Below are positions 7,721-16,798 of a DNA stretch of 64,000 nucleotides, one piece after another. Origin of the DNA: Clostridiales bacterium. GTDB lineage: Bacteria > Bacillota > Clostridia > Lachnospirales > Lachnospiraceae. Each line of letters opens with the position of its first letter. Within the stretch, counting starts at the first letter, position 1. The translations under genes were made by a program, and so were the position numbers. A model generated the notes under the pieces. That model searched no databases, was not told the origin of the DNA, and saw nothing but the letters and a program-made list of their open reading frames with translations. The stretch lies in the NCBI GenBank assembly GCA_015655075.1, contig JAATFT010000094.1, positions 1 through 64,000 of the forward strand, in the 5' to 3' direction.

Positions 7721-8464
7721 TTATTTTTCAAGCTCCCAAAATAAAAACATAGGTATTTTTGTTAGCCATCCTATTCTTGGTGACATTTTTAACTGTTCTT
7801 CAGTAGGTAAGGGTTCATTTAAATCTGTTATTCTTAAACCATTTTTAACAAAAACTTTTACATATTCATTTAATGTTCGATGTCTCCAAATAACAGTATC
7901 ATTTATACCTTTAGCTGGTGGCATTTCCCATTCTTTTGGCAAAAAATAGTTCTGCACTACTACTACCTTGGTTTCATTATCTCCATCGGTCCATTTTATA
8001 TTCTTTCCATTAAAGCATGGATGGAGAACACTAGCAAAAATTTTGCCATCACTTTTCAACACCCTAGCTATTTCTTTAATTGTTCCATCTAAATTTTCAC
8101 AATCCATTAACATCATTGAACAAAGAACAACGTCAAAATAATTGTCTTGTATATCGTATAAGTCACAACTATTACGGATATAGTGAATGATTATCAATCC
8201 TTGTTCCTTTGCTGTATTAATAGAATATTCTATCAAATATTCGGAGCAGTCAATTGCTGTTACAAGTGCTCCTTTTTGTGCTAATGCCCTTGAATATCCA
8301 CCATCACCGCATCCAATATCTAATATTCTTTTTCCAGAAACATCACCAAGTTGTTGCAATGTATATGGCATAATAAAGAACATCCTAAAGTCATTTCTTT
8401 GAGCAACTTCACACCATTCTTTACCAGCTTTACCCCAGCATTTTGTAGAATTATCATTATGCAT
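7721..8464 (-). CDS. SAM-dependent class I methyltransferase
   Basis: A 247-residue Rossmann-fold methyltransferase. SAM motif I is RILDIGCGDGGYS (about residues 47-59); the acidic end of strand 2 is AIDCSEYLIEYS, and motif IV is FDVVLCSMMLMDCEN. A C-terminal part (HPCF..., NEYVKVFVKNGLRI) resembles the ubiE/Methyltransf_11 group acting on small molecules. The substrate is unknown. Start 8464 has AAAGGAG at good spacing, better than an ATG ten codons upstream. It lies 75 bp upstream of the CAT-family gene on the same strand. Confidence 0.85.
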   Translation of the reverse strand: MHNDNSTKCWGKAGKEWCEVAQRNDFRMFFIMPYTLQQLGDVSGKRILDIGCGDGGYSRALAQKGALVTAIDCSEYLIEYSINTAKEQGLIIIHYIRNSCDLYDIQDNYFDVVLCSMMLMDCENLDGTIKEIARVLKSDGKIFASVLHPCFNGKNIKWTDGDNETKVVVVQNYFLPKEWEMPPAKGINDTVIWRHRTLNEYVKVFVKNGLRITDLNEPLPTEEQLKMSPRIGWLTKIPMFLFWELEK

Positions 8465-8760
8465 ACTCTTAGCTCCTTTATTATGACATTTCAAAATTGT
8501 AATCCATTAGTTAATCAACAAATTGCAATTTATTTTATTATACTTATTCTAATATAAGAAGTCAATCAACACTTCAACACCTGAATTCCCTCAATATTTT
8601 AATATCCTTATGCATAGATATTATATTGCACATTTTACAGGGTGTAAAAACATAATATTCCATTTCGAGCTAAAAAAGGCTCTGTCAGAATCTTGAAAAT
8701 GGACTAAATATAGTTTACTGGTATGCTACCGCCGCCCTTGACAGCTGACAAAACAAAAGT

Positions 8761-8929
8761 TTTCTGTAAAATTAACAATAACTTCACAAAATTATCAAAT
8801 CTTATACACATGTGAACGGTATACTTAACTTGTAGCATAAATCAAGGTTTCCCACCTTGTTTATATAAATTTTTTCATAATTCGGCCGGCAGGTTAACCT
8901 GCCGGCCCCTCCTTTATATCTTTTAACCG
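8761..8929. repeat. Dispersed repeat of about 170 bp, copy 2
   Basis: Aligns with 5484-5658 throughout, including CAAGGTTTCCCACCTTG and the GCCGGCAGGTTAACCTGCCGGC hairpin core (arms GCCGGCAGG and CCTGCCGGC). It lies downstream of the GH51 gene (stop at 9079) on the minus strand, so its hairpins may terminate that operon. The remaining bases of the 8465-9078 spacer show no gene. Confidence 0.75.
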
Positions 8930-9078
8930 ATATCCCATGGCTGTTAAGCAGGTAATCTTTAGCTGCAAATAGCTTTGATGATACATAAAACAGCCTTTCT
9001 TCTGGCTTTTGCAGCAATAATGATTAAAAACAGCCCTCAAATCCAGTAACATAAGGATTTGCGGCCGAAATACTGCCT

Positions 9079-10674
9079 TTAGTCCTCCTGTCTGAAACGG
9101 TACACACTCACGGATGCCGGCGGGATTACAACTTGATACTCCTTCCCCGCATTTATTGGATTCCGCCACTCATTTACTGGATTTTTCCCCGCTTTTACCA
9201 GATTCTGTCCGGATTTTGCGCGGACTCTGTCCGGATTCTGGAATGTATTGCATGCTTTCGGACTATCCGCATTCAGGACTGTTACCTCTTCCAAAGCGGC
9301 ATTCTTTTCAAATTGTATACAGGCTTCTTTTTCCTTTTTAAAATCCGTATTTATAACATTGAAATTAATGATATGATCCTTTATGGATGCAAAAATAAAT
9401 AACCGCCCCTCTTCTGATGTATTCTCTTCTTCGCATTCACATTCTATTGCCGATGCATCCCGGTGTACCATATACATTTTAAATACATCATAATTCGGTG
9501 TTTTCACAAACTCTTTTCCTTTTGTAAGAAATAGGGAATTTAGGACATTCACCGTCTGCGCCACGCATGCCATCTCTACATGGCTGCAGTTCCGATGGAA
9601 TATATCCAGTGTCAACGCACTTGTAATAGCATCCCGCATTGAGCATTGCTGATACAGAGCCGGTTTGCTCTGAAAAGCCATGCCATGCCAGTTTCCCCAT
9701 TCTCCGACTACCAGCCGGCATTTAGGCGGCGAATCAAAATGATCCGCAGACATTACTTCCGGTTTTTCAAAAGAATCCAGCCCTTCTTCAATCAGCTGTT
9801 TCTGTTCCAATATTACCTCTTCTAACTTAAGACAGCTGTTAATGACACGGTACCAGTCTGCCCCTTCAAATTCATCCTCCTTTTCCTTTAGATTCGTAAT
9901 GTTCCAGTTATAAAAATGAAGATCCAGCGCATCCAGGGGCGGCTGACGGAAATTCTTTAAAGCCTGAAAAAGTCTTCCGGTCCATTCCACACGTTCTTTG
10001 GACCTGTTTCCATCCGGCCCGCAGGCTATCCGTAGGATCTTTTCATTCTCATGCCCCGGCATACCTGAATGAAACAGCGGAATTGCCGAAGCATATTGCC
10101 TGTATACATCCGCATAACTTTCCGCCGTTGCATTTCCGCCTCCACACCAGGATTCATTTCCGATGCCCCAGTATTTTACCTGAAATGCCTTTTTTGAACC
10201 GTTTTTTGCCCTTTCACTGGACAGTGTTGTATCTTCTTCCCGGTTGCAGTACTCCATCCACTCTCTCATCTCCCCAGCGCTGCCGGTCATCATATTCACA
10301 TTCAGCCATGGCTCTGCACCCACCCTCCGGCATAATTCCATGAACTCATGTGTTCCGAACTGGTTTTTATCTTGCGTAAAGGTACCAAAATTTTCATTAT
10401 AGGTGATTGGCCTATCCTCTCTTGGACCTATTCCATCTCTCCAGTGATAGGTATCCGCATAGCAGCCGCCCGGCCACCGGATTACCGGCGGTGCCAATTC
10501 CTTCAGCCCATCTACAACATCTTTACGCATGCCGTTATAATTAGGGATTTCCGAATTTTCTCCTACCCAGATTCCATCGTAAATGCAGGAACCCAGGAAT
10601 TCAATGAACTGGCTGTGAAGTTTTGGATTGATATGCCCAATCGTTTTTGACTCTTTTATCTTAATTTTATTCAT
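9079..10674 (-). CDS. Alpha-L-arabinofuranosidase, GH51
   Basis: Releases terminal alpha-L-arabinofuranosyl residues from arabino-oligosaccharides, here probably inside the cell because no signal peptide is present. Family GH51 features: VIRWPGGCYADTYHWRDGIG near residue 65, acid/base Glu174 in YWGIGNESW, and nucleophile Glu325 in VVGEWGNWHG, followed by a C-terminal beta domain. At 531 residues it is slightly longer than usual; residues near 480-515 hold a degenerate duplication (RNPDR..., KNPVNE, RNPIN). It is the last gene of an operon with an ABC importer (21 bp after the permease gene), so imported arabino-oligosaccharides are the likely substrate. Confidence 0.93.
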   Translation of the reverse strand: MNKIKIKESKTIGHINPKLHSQFIEFLGSCIYDGIWVGENSEIPNYNGMRKDVVDGLKELAPPVIRWPGGCYADTYHWRDGIGPREDRPITYNENFGTFTQDKNQFGTHEFMELCRRVGAEPWLNVNMMTGSAGEMREWMEYCNREEDTTLSSERAKNGSKKAFQVKYWGIGNESWCGGGNATAESYADVYRQYASAIPLFHSGMPGHENEKILRIACGPDGNRSKERVEWTGRLFQALKNFRQPPLDALDLHFYNWNITNLKEKEDEFEGADWYRVINSCLKLEEVILEQKQLIEEGLDSFEKPEVMSADHFDSPPKCRLVVGEWGNWHGMAFQSKPALYQQCSMRDAITSALTLDIFHRNCSHVEMACVAQTVNVLNSLFLTKGKEFVKTPNYDVFKMYMVHRDASAIECECEEENTSEEGRLFIFASIKDHIINFNVINTDFKKEKEACIQFEKNAALEEVTVLNADSPKACNTFQNPDRVRAKSGQNLVKAGKNPVNEWRNPINAGKEYQVVIPPASVSVYRFRQED

Positions 10675-10694
10675 GCTGTTTCGCCTCAAGTCTT

Positions 10695-11528
10695 TTATGA
10701 TTTAACTGCACCTGCTGTTAATCCTTCAATAATATACTTTTGTAAAAATGCATACAAAATAATCATTGGTACAATGGAAAACAGGAAGGATGCAAAAGCC
10801 AGATTATAATCAAAGGTATAGGCTGACTTAAAATTATACTGATAGATAGGAAGTGTCCACATGGATGCCGATTTGTTCAAAATAAGCAAAGGCAGCAGGA
10901 AATCATTCCAAATCCATAAGGTATTCAAAATAATTACGGTAACTGTCATGGGTTTTGCCAGGGGATATACAATCCGGAAGAAAGTTCCGAGAACCGTACA
11001 GCCATCAAGGCCTGCCGCCTCCTCCAACTCAATGGGTATGGATTTGTAATAACCGCAGAACAGGAAAACCCCCTGTCCCAATGCAAATGTACTATAAATA
11101 ATTATCACTCCCGCCTGATTCATGATATGCAGCTTTGTACATAACTGGGTAAGCGGAACCATTAAAACCTGGAACGGTGCAAATATGGACATAATAAACA
11201 GGACATAGAGTGCCGCATAATATTTATTCTGCTTCCTGTTTCTCGCAATCGCATAAGAAACCAGCGGAATCATAACCGCAATAATGGAAATGGAGGCCAG
11301 CGTAATTACCAGTGAATTCCTGACATAATCACCAAAATGACTGTCGCTCATTACCTCTGTAAAATTCCCCAAATACAAGCGTGTCGGGAAAGCGAAGAAA
11401 TTTCTGGTTGATTCTTCCGTTGTTTTAAAGGCTGTTACAAACGTAACCCAAATCGGAAAAATAATAATTATAACTAATATACACAGCAAAATATAACCGA
11501 TAATCTGTAACGGTAATTTTCTTTTCAT
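10695..11528 (-). CDS. Carbohydrate ABC permease, MalG/AraQ type
   Basis: Inner-membrane subunit of a CUT1-family importer. The 277-residue protein has six predicted membrane segments and the EAA loop that contacts the ATPase (ELEEAAGLDGCTVLGTFFRI, about residues 167-186). The C-terminus ends in GLTAGAVKS, the typical tail of MalG-like subunits. Its start overlaps the end of the preceding permease gene by 4 bp (ATGA), which points to translational coupling. No ATPase gene is present; CUT1 importers in Firmicutes commonly share a global MsmX-type ATPase. Confidence 0.92.
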   Translation of the reverse strand: MKRKLPLQIIGYILLCILVIIIIFPIWVTFVTAFKTTEESTRNFFAFPTRLYLGNFTEVMSDSHFGDYVRNSLVITLASISIIAVMIPLVSYAIARNRKQNKYYAALYVLFIMSIFAPFQVLMVPLTQLCTKLHIMNQAGVIIIYSTFALGQGVFLFCGYYKSIPIELEEAAGLDGCTVLGTFFRIVYPLAKPMTVTVIILNTLWIWNDFLLPLLILNKSASMWTLPIYQYNFKSAYTFDYNLAFASFLFSIVPMIILYAFLQKYIIEGLTAGAVKS

Positions 11529-12415
11529 ACCTGACCCACCTCAAATTTCGAACTGATTTTCATCTGCAGTGCCGACACGATAGCAATAATAATCAACAGT
11601 ATTACCGCATAAGCGGTTGCCAAACCTGCCTTGCTGTCTGAAAATGCCAGCTGGTAAATTAATACGCTTGCAGATTCCGTTGACTGTATAGGCCCTCCTT
11701 CTGTCATTGCCTGAATATAGTCAAACACGGTTATACCGCTCTTTAATACCATAACAAAGGCCACATTAATTACAGGAAGCATATAGGGTACCGTGATTTT
11801 GCAAAACAGCTGAAACGGATTGGCTCCATCGATTTTTGCAGCCTCATAAATATCTGCCGGAATATTCTGTATTCCCGCTAGCAGCATAATAAAAGGAATT
11901 GATGTTCCCTGCCATATGTTTACCAGCAAAATTCCCCATATTGCGGTTTTAGGAGATCCTAAAATATTTTTGGAAAGTAAATCACTATGCAAAATTTCTC
12001 CAATTGCCGGAAGCACACGATAAAAAATCTGATTCCAGGTCAAACCAACCGTGACAAGACTTAATACTGCAGGGAAGAAGAAAACAGACCGGTAAAACGT
12101 CCTGAGTTTTTTGCTGACAAGATAGGTCAATGCAAGAGTAAGCAGCATTGCCAGTACCATTACAATAAGTACTAAAAGTATTGTATATTTTCCGGTAAAC
12201 AAAAGGGATTTTACCGTACGTTTATTCGTAAATATATTTATATAGTTGCCAAGTCCTATATAACGGTATTTGCCCGATAAGCCATCCCAGTTGGTCAGAC
12301 TGTAGTTAATTCCCATAAATACCGGAACTACAAATAATAACAGATATAGCATTAACGGTACGATTGTAATCAGAAAAAAGGTTCTTTCTCTTTTATTCTT
12401 TTTTGCTTTACCCAT
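11525..12415 (-). CDS. Carbohydrate ABC permease, MalF/AraP type
   Basis: Partner permease of the importer. About 296 residues with six membrane segments; the EAA loop reads DIYEAAKIDGANPFQLFCKI. The N-terminus is a short basic cytoplasmic stretch (MGKAKKNKRERT). The start is set at the ATG following GGGAGAG; an ATG six codons upstream has no site. It follows the binding-protein gene after a strong intergenic hairpin. Confidence 0.92.
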   Translation of the reverse strand: MGKAKKNKRERTFFLITIVPLMLYLLLFVVPVFMGINYSLTNWDGLSGKYRYIGLGNYINIFTNKRTVKSLLFTGKYTILLVLIVMVLAMLLTLALTYLVSKKLRTFYRSVFFFPAVLSLVTVGLTWNQIFYRVLPAIGEILHSDLLSKNILGSPKTAIWGILLVNIWQGTSIPFIMLLAGIQNIPADIYEAAKIDGANPFQLFCKITVPYMLPVINVAFVMVLKSGITVFDYIQAMTEGGPIQSTESASVLIYQLAFSDSKAGLATAYAVILLIIIAIVSALQMKISSKFEVGQV

Positions 12416-12456
12416 TTTTTCTCTCCCTTTCATAATACAACGTCTCTAAGCTGCAA

Positions 12457-12493
12457 CACGCATTTAATCCTCATTGTGGGGATTAGATGCGTG
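12457..12493 (-). promoter_or_regulatory. Intergenic hairpin between binding-protein and permease genes
   Basis: CACGCATTTAATCC and GGATTAGATGCGTG form an almost perfect 14-bp stem with an 8-9-nt loop. There is no T run after it on the minus strand, so it is more likely an RNA-stabilising or partial-attenuation hairpin that raises binding-protein over permease levels than a full terminator. Confidence 0.65.
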
Positions 12494-12516
12494 CAGACTT
12501 CTAATTCTGTAATATT

Positions 12517-13806
12517 CTATTTATTTTCATTGAATGCGGTTGCAATATTTTCTGCAAATACCGATGTATCAAGATCATAGTACAACTGCTGGATTGCTGC
12601 ACCTGCTGCTGCCTGCTGTCCGCTTGACCAGTAGCAATCCGGGTTTACAATGAATTTTCCGGTGGTAACATAATCCGCATATAAATCGGCAAACTCTTCC
12701 GCAACATAATCAACACCGTTTATACAGGATGGATTTCCTTCCTGCTCCGCATATTTTGTAGCGATTTCCGGAGACGTCATCCATTTTACAAAAGCAATTG
12801 CGGCATCTTTTACTTGCGTGTCTGCTGCAATGGAAAGAGCCATATCTCCTGCGGAAGCACAGGTATTGGTTAATTCAGCCGCATCACCCGGAATTGCCAT
12901 CATGGAAATATTCATATCCGGATTAGCTGCCGTAATAGATGCATATAACCAGGAACCGCCGATCATCAATGCTCCTTCTCCGTTGGCAAAATTTGCGGTG
13001 GCAGAATCCTGATCGGTCCCAAGGATATCCTTCTGGCTGTATCCAATGACCTGTACCATCTTCTCTGCCATTGCGGTTAATTCTTTTCCATATGCTTTGC
13101 CGGTGTCTAACGTACCTGCACTTGCATCTGTTTTAAATTCATCATAGGAATCCTGAAAAGAAGAGGCTAGGAATACTTGCAACTGACGGTCTGTAATATC
13201 CGTTTCTTTGGCCGATGTCACAAATGGTGTATACCCTGCTTCAACTAATTTATCACAATCGGCAATCAATTCATCCCAGGTTGCCGGAATTGTACTGATG
13301 CCTGCTGCCTCAAAGATATCTTTATTATACCAGATGCCGGAACAGTTATAGGACATTGGTGCCGAATATTCCCCATCTTCCCGTTTCAGACTTTCTCTTG
13401 CAGAATCCTGAATATTATCCATAATACCTGTATTTTCAAGATTTAATACACTTCCGGAATCCACTTCTGCCGCAAATGTGCTGGTGGCAGGCCAGTCCGT
13501 AAATATATCCGGTGTATCTTTGCTTGCCATTCTGGCTGCTAAAACGGTTGTTGAATCAGAAGGTGTTATCAGTTCAATCTTTACGTTTGAATTTGCTTTT
13601 TCATACTCAGCAACCAATCCTTCTAAAATATCAACTATTTCTGTCTTTTGATTAAAAAATTCAACCGTAACCTTGTCGCCTGCAGTTGATGTGTCTGCAG
13701 CAGTACTGTCTGCAGTTTCACTTGAATCTGAACCACAGCCGCTCAATGTCATAGCCGTTAATATTACTGCCAATCCAATTGATAATAATTTTTTTCTCTT
13801 AACCAT
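12517..13806 (-). CDS. Sugar ABC importer substrate-binding lipoprotein
   Basis: Extracytoplasmic solute-binding protein (SBP family 1, MalE-like) anchored by a lipid. The signal peptide ends in lipobox LSGC (mature Cys about residue 24), followed by a Ser/Thr/Asp-rich linker (GSDSSETADSTAADTSTAG). The core shows typical SBP1 landmarks: IFTDWPATSTF, GIWYNKDIFEAAGI..PATWDELI, and GEGALMIGGSW. The length of 429 residues is normal. The ATG at 13806 lies 9 nt after GGAGGAGG; a further upstream ATG would place the signal peptide badly. Its operon with GH51 suggests arabino-oligosaccharide binding, which is inference. Confidence 0.93.
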   Translation of the reverse strand: MVKRKKLLSIGLAVILTAMTLSGCGSDSSETADSTAADTSTAGDKVTVEFFNQKTEIVDILEGLVAEYEKANSNVKIELITPSDSTTVLAARMASKDTPDIFTDWPATSTFAAEVDSGSVLNLENTGIMDNIQDSARESLKREDGEYSAPMSYNCSGIWYNKDIFEAAGISTIPATWDELIADCDKLVEAGYTPFVTSAKETDITDRQLQVFLASSFQDSYDEFKTDASAGTLDTGKAYGKELTAMAEKMVQVIGYSQKDILGTDQDSATANFANGEGALMIGGSWLYASITAANPDMNISMMAIPGDAAELTNTCASAGDMALSIAADTQVKDAAIAFVKWMTSPEIATKYAEQEGNPSCINGVDYVAEEFADLYADYVTTGKFIVNPDCYWSSGQQAAAGAAIQQLYYDLDTSVFAENIATAFNENK

Positions 13807-14027
13807 AATGAACAATTCCTCCTCCATAGTCTTGCCTCTAATGCTTATACAATAGTTTCTGCATTTCAGACGTCTGTAAATGCATTCGTTAATATTTATT
13901 AACTAAATTGAATATATCAAAGTTATCTGCTCTTCTATATCAAGCAGCTAATATTTTTATCACAGGAATAATATATAATATTTTTATTTTGTACAGATAG
14001 CCTGCTAAACTAATTCTGCGCTGAAGT

Positions 14028-14196
14028 ACTAGTACAGCCTTGCATAAATTTCACTTAATATCAGTACCTGATATTTGCGTCAGAGCAAGGCAGAGGAGGG
14101 AGGCGTAGCGGTGTTCTACGCTGACTGACGATAACGCAGCACTGGCGGAAATAGCGGGTGCTGAATTAAGTGATAATTGTGCAATGCTGTACTAGT
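14028..14196. repeat. MITE-like element with 32-bp terminal inverted repeats
   Basis: The left end (from ACTAGTACAGCCTTGCATAA) and the reverse complement of the right end (ACTAGTACAGCATTGCACAA) match at about 26 of 32 positions. The 105-bp interior is much richer in GC than the surroundings and includes a CGTAGCGGTGTTCTACG hairpin. Related end sequences recur at 55018-55109. No coding capacity; a non-autonomous transposon or structured repeat. Confidence 0.65.
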
Positions 14197-14214
14197 CGCT
14201 TCAGCGGCAAATTT

Positions 14215-14284
14215 CCCTGGAGTGTGTTTGAAAAATGCTTGGGGCGGTCAGAACGGTGCAATGATTTTTCAAATACGCTCTGGC
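14215..14284. repeat. Short copy of a GTTTGAAAA terminal-inverted-repeat element
   Basis: GAGTGTGTTTGAAAAAT at the left pairs with ATTTTTCAAATACGCTC at the right. Its reverse complement (GCCAGAGCGTATTTGAAAA..., CACCGTTCTGACCGC) closely matches the left end of the 168-bp element at 39688-39855, so this is probably an internally deleted copy. Confidence 0.65.
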
Positions 14285-14349
14285 ACGTCATGCGCATCTT
14301 CCGGAAAAATTGTTCTCGAATAGAACACAACACAATTTATATTGAATAA

Positions 14350-14389
14350 AAAAATACAGTACATAATAAAATTTTATGTACTGTATTTC
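14350..14389 (-). terminator. Terminator overlapping the end of the AraC gene
   Basis: Minus strand AAATACAGTACATAA pairs with TTATGTACTGTATTT and is followed by a T run. The stop codon (14374-14376) lies inside the stem, so the last codons of the regulator double as terminator sequence. Confidence 0.85.
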
Positions 14390-15591
14390 CGTGAAAAATC
14401 CTTTACACCATATCTGTCCCTGAACTCTTTCGGTGTCATATTCGTTATTTTTTTAAATATTTTTCCAAAATGGCTTTGTGAACAAAAGCCGAAATAATTA
14501 CTGATTTCTTCTATCGAATACTCCGAATAAACCAGAAGATTTTCTGTCAGTTGAATTTTTTCCTTTCGGATATAATCCTGCAGGCAAATACCTTCTTCCT
14601 TTCGAAACAAGGTAGACAGGTATTCCGGTGTAATATTTAAATGTTCTGCCAGATCCCTGACTTCTATTTTCCGATGCATATTTTTAAAAATCAGTTTTTT
14701 GCATTGTTCAACTAATGGATTTTCTTTATTCTTTTTATTTTCCTTCTGAACTCTTGTAGTAAAATCAATTTTTGCCTGTTGGACAATTGCCTCTATCCGT
14801 CCGATATTATTGGATTCATCCACCTTTAAAATATAACTGTCACTGACCGAAAACGCTTCTTCCGGTAACATGCCTCCCTCAATTGCGGCTCTGCAGGATA
14901 TTGCCAGACCCACAATCCCAAGATTTTTCGACGCCTGAAGCTTGTCTTTTGACAAAATTGCATATTCTCCGTCAAATACCTCATTGATACTTTTCTTGAG
15001 TTTTTCAATATCCCCGGATCGAATGCTCTCCATTTCCCGCTTTTCCCTGTCATATGGATTATGGACTTTTTCATGTTCCTGGTAATTAAAAAAAAGCTGT
15101 CCTATTTTTTTCCGGGTATCGTTTAACAATTCCTCATCCAGATAATTCTTACTATTCAATTCCTGATAAGTCATATTGGAATCTTTTAAAAAGTTATACA
15201 GCAGCAAAACTTCTTCGCAGAAATTTTCATAACTACAGTAAGAAACTCTGTGCCCTTCTTCCTTTGTATTATGCGTTTTTGCAATATATTCACTGCATTT
15301 TCTTCCGTCGTCTACTCTTGAATCATAATCGACAATAATTGGCCCTATAACATAAACAATCTCCTTATCTTCCACTATGCCATAATAAATCGGATACTTT
15401 TCCAGATAGATAACCGGATAATCTGCTTTTGCATTCTCAAGTATCCTATTAAGGAACGCTTTATCGCATAACAGGGGGTCTTTTTCTTTGTCCATGCCAA
15501 AAAATGCAACCAGTTCCCCATTTTTATCAAACTGGCGAACCGGAGAGTGTGTACTTCTTAACAGATAACTGTATAAATAATCCAGTCTCAT
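14374..15591 (-). CDS. AraC-family transcriptional regulator of the arabinoside operon
   Basis: A 405-residue DNA-binding regulator. The C-terminal ~100 residues carry two helix-turn-helix motifs (IEVRDLAEHLNITPEYLSTLFRKEEG, continuing as the second HTH near YSIEEISNYFGFCSQSHFGKIFKK) and the AraC signature ending TPKEFRDRYG. The long N-terminal part has no phosphoreceiver; it resembles the sensor-like PAS/GAF-type region of some clostridial AraC proteins but I cannot name it. It lies upstream of the binding-protein gene on the same strand, separated by its own terminator and two repeats, and probably activates that operon. Confidence 0.88.
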   Translation of the reverse strand: MRLDYLYSYLLRSTHSPVRQFDKNGELVAFFGMDKEKDPLLCDKAFLNRILENAKADYPVIYLEKYPIYYGIVEDKEIVYVIGPIIVDYDSRVDDGRKCSEYIAKTHNTKEEGHRVSYCSYENFCEEVLLLYNFLKDSNMTYQELNSKNYLDEELLNDTRKKIGQLFFNYQEHEKVHNPYDREKREMESIRSGDIEKLKKSINEVFDGEYAILSKDKLQASKNLGIVGLAISCRAAIEGGMLPEEAFSVSDSYILKVDESNNIGRIEAIVQQAKIDFTTRVQKENKKNKENPLVEQCKKLIFKNMHRKIEVRDLAEHLNITPEYLSTLFRKEEGICLQDYIRKEKIQLTENLLVYSEYSIEEISNYFGFCSQSHFGKIFKKITNMTPKEFRDRYGVKDFSRKYST

Positions 15592-15809
15592 ATCTACCCC
15601 CGCGTATCCTTTTACTAATCATCCATTCTTATATAGATAACCCTGCACCAAAAAATCCCATTCTAAAAACACTGAAAAGAAAGGGGGTTGACCACTTCTG
15701 ATTTATGTATACATAATTGTGCACATATTTTTATGTATTGAAATCTGGCAATATTTGAATTATATAACAGGTAACTCCTTTGATAATTTGAAATTATGTT
15801 ATCCTTGCG

Positions 15810-16721
15810 TCAAATAAGAGGTTTAAGCATAATGAGACAAGAATTTTTTTCGTCCCACATTTCAGTCAGTGTAACAAGCGGCTCGAATCCAACGCTTTTG
15901 TAGAATTCTCTTGTTCGGGCATATGGTTCATAGCTTACTGCATCACTCAGTGTTTTAACCATTACGTATTTACAGCCCGCTTGGATTAAATACGACTCCG
16001 CTTGGTTATAAAGAGCTTTTCCTATACTGTTACGGTGATATTCAGGAAGCACTCCGCACACAAATATATCACCTGTGTGTCCATAATACGTCTTAACAGC
16101 TAAAAAGCCGATACAGTTATTCTCTTTATTCAATGCGGCCCAGTAGGGGAGTTCAACTACTTTTGCAACATAATCGCCAAGGGCTTGCTTATTTCCAAAC
16201 CATTCGGGTAGTTTTTCGAGCACCTCTTTGGTATAAGCGGATTTTTTTAAGCCGTCTTTTACCTCAATAACAATAACATTATTTAAACACTGCATATATA
16301 TTTTTTCTTCTGCACCCCAATATGCTATCTTCTTATCAATTACTGAAAAACCATATTTTTCATAAAGATTGTCATGGTCACTGACTAAGTAAATTTTTTC
16401 GAACCCTAACTCCTTTGCATAAGCCATCGCTTTTATTATAAGTTTTTGGCTTATCCGATTGCCTCTAAATTTCTCTCCAACAAACATAAAACCAATGTAT
16501 GGAGTGTACGGTACATCTGGAATACAATCTGTCTTTGTAACGGTACAATAACCTGCAATTTCATCATCTTCAATTGCTATAAATACACGTTCCCACTCTG
16601 TAAAATGTTCCTTTTTCATTGCATTTGCTAAATTTATTCCTGCTTTCCAAGAACAATTTTCAGCATAATCAATTACCCTTGTCCATTCACTATCAATTGA
16701 TGTAATTGCTTTAATATCCAT
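15810..16721 (-). CDS. Tandem-domain GNAT acetyltransferase
   Basis: A 303-residue protein made of two GNAT folds. Domain 1 (about 1-145) has the acetyl-CoA loop region VGEKFRGNRISQKLI and the tail NLYEKYGFSVID. Domain 2 (about 150-303) has CGVLPEYHRNSIGKALYNQAE, matching the Q/RxxGxG/A motif, and TREFYKSVGFEPL. Both look competent for acetyl-CoA binding. The acceptor is unknown; small amines or antibiotics are typical for such genes. Start has AGAGGT upstream. It is the last of three consecutive minus-strand GNAT genes, the middle one being broken. Confidence 0.88.
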   Translation of the reverse strand: MDIKAITSIDSEWTRVIDYAENCSWKAGINLANAMKKEHFTEWERVFIAIEDDEIAGYCTVTKTDCIPDVPYTPYIGFMFVGEKFRGNRISQKLIIKAMAYAKELGFEKIYLVSDHDNLYEKYGFSVIDKKIAYWGAEEKIYMQCLNNVIVIEVKDGLKKSAYTKEVLEKLPEWFGNKQALGDYVAKVVELPYWAALNKENNCIGFLAVKTYYGHTGDIFVCGVLPEYHRNSIGKALYNQAESYLIQAGCKYVMVKTLSDAVSYEPYARTREFYKSVGFEPLVTLTEMWDEKNSCLIMLKPLI

Positions 16722-16798
16722 AATTTACCTCTGTGATATATGGAGGGTTAAATTCTCTGTTCCCTCCAATGATTAGTCGCAGTAGCATATAATTTTTT

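Noticed and set aside
9114-9402. Two overlapping plus-strand frames
   Set aside because: Antisense to the GH51 C-terminal repeat region; no ribosome binding sites.
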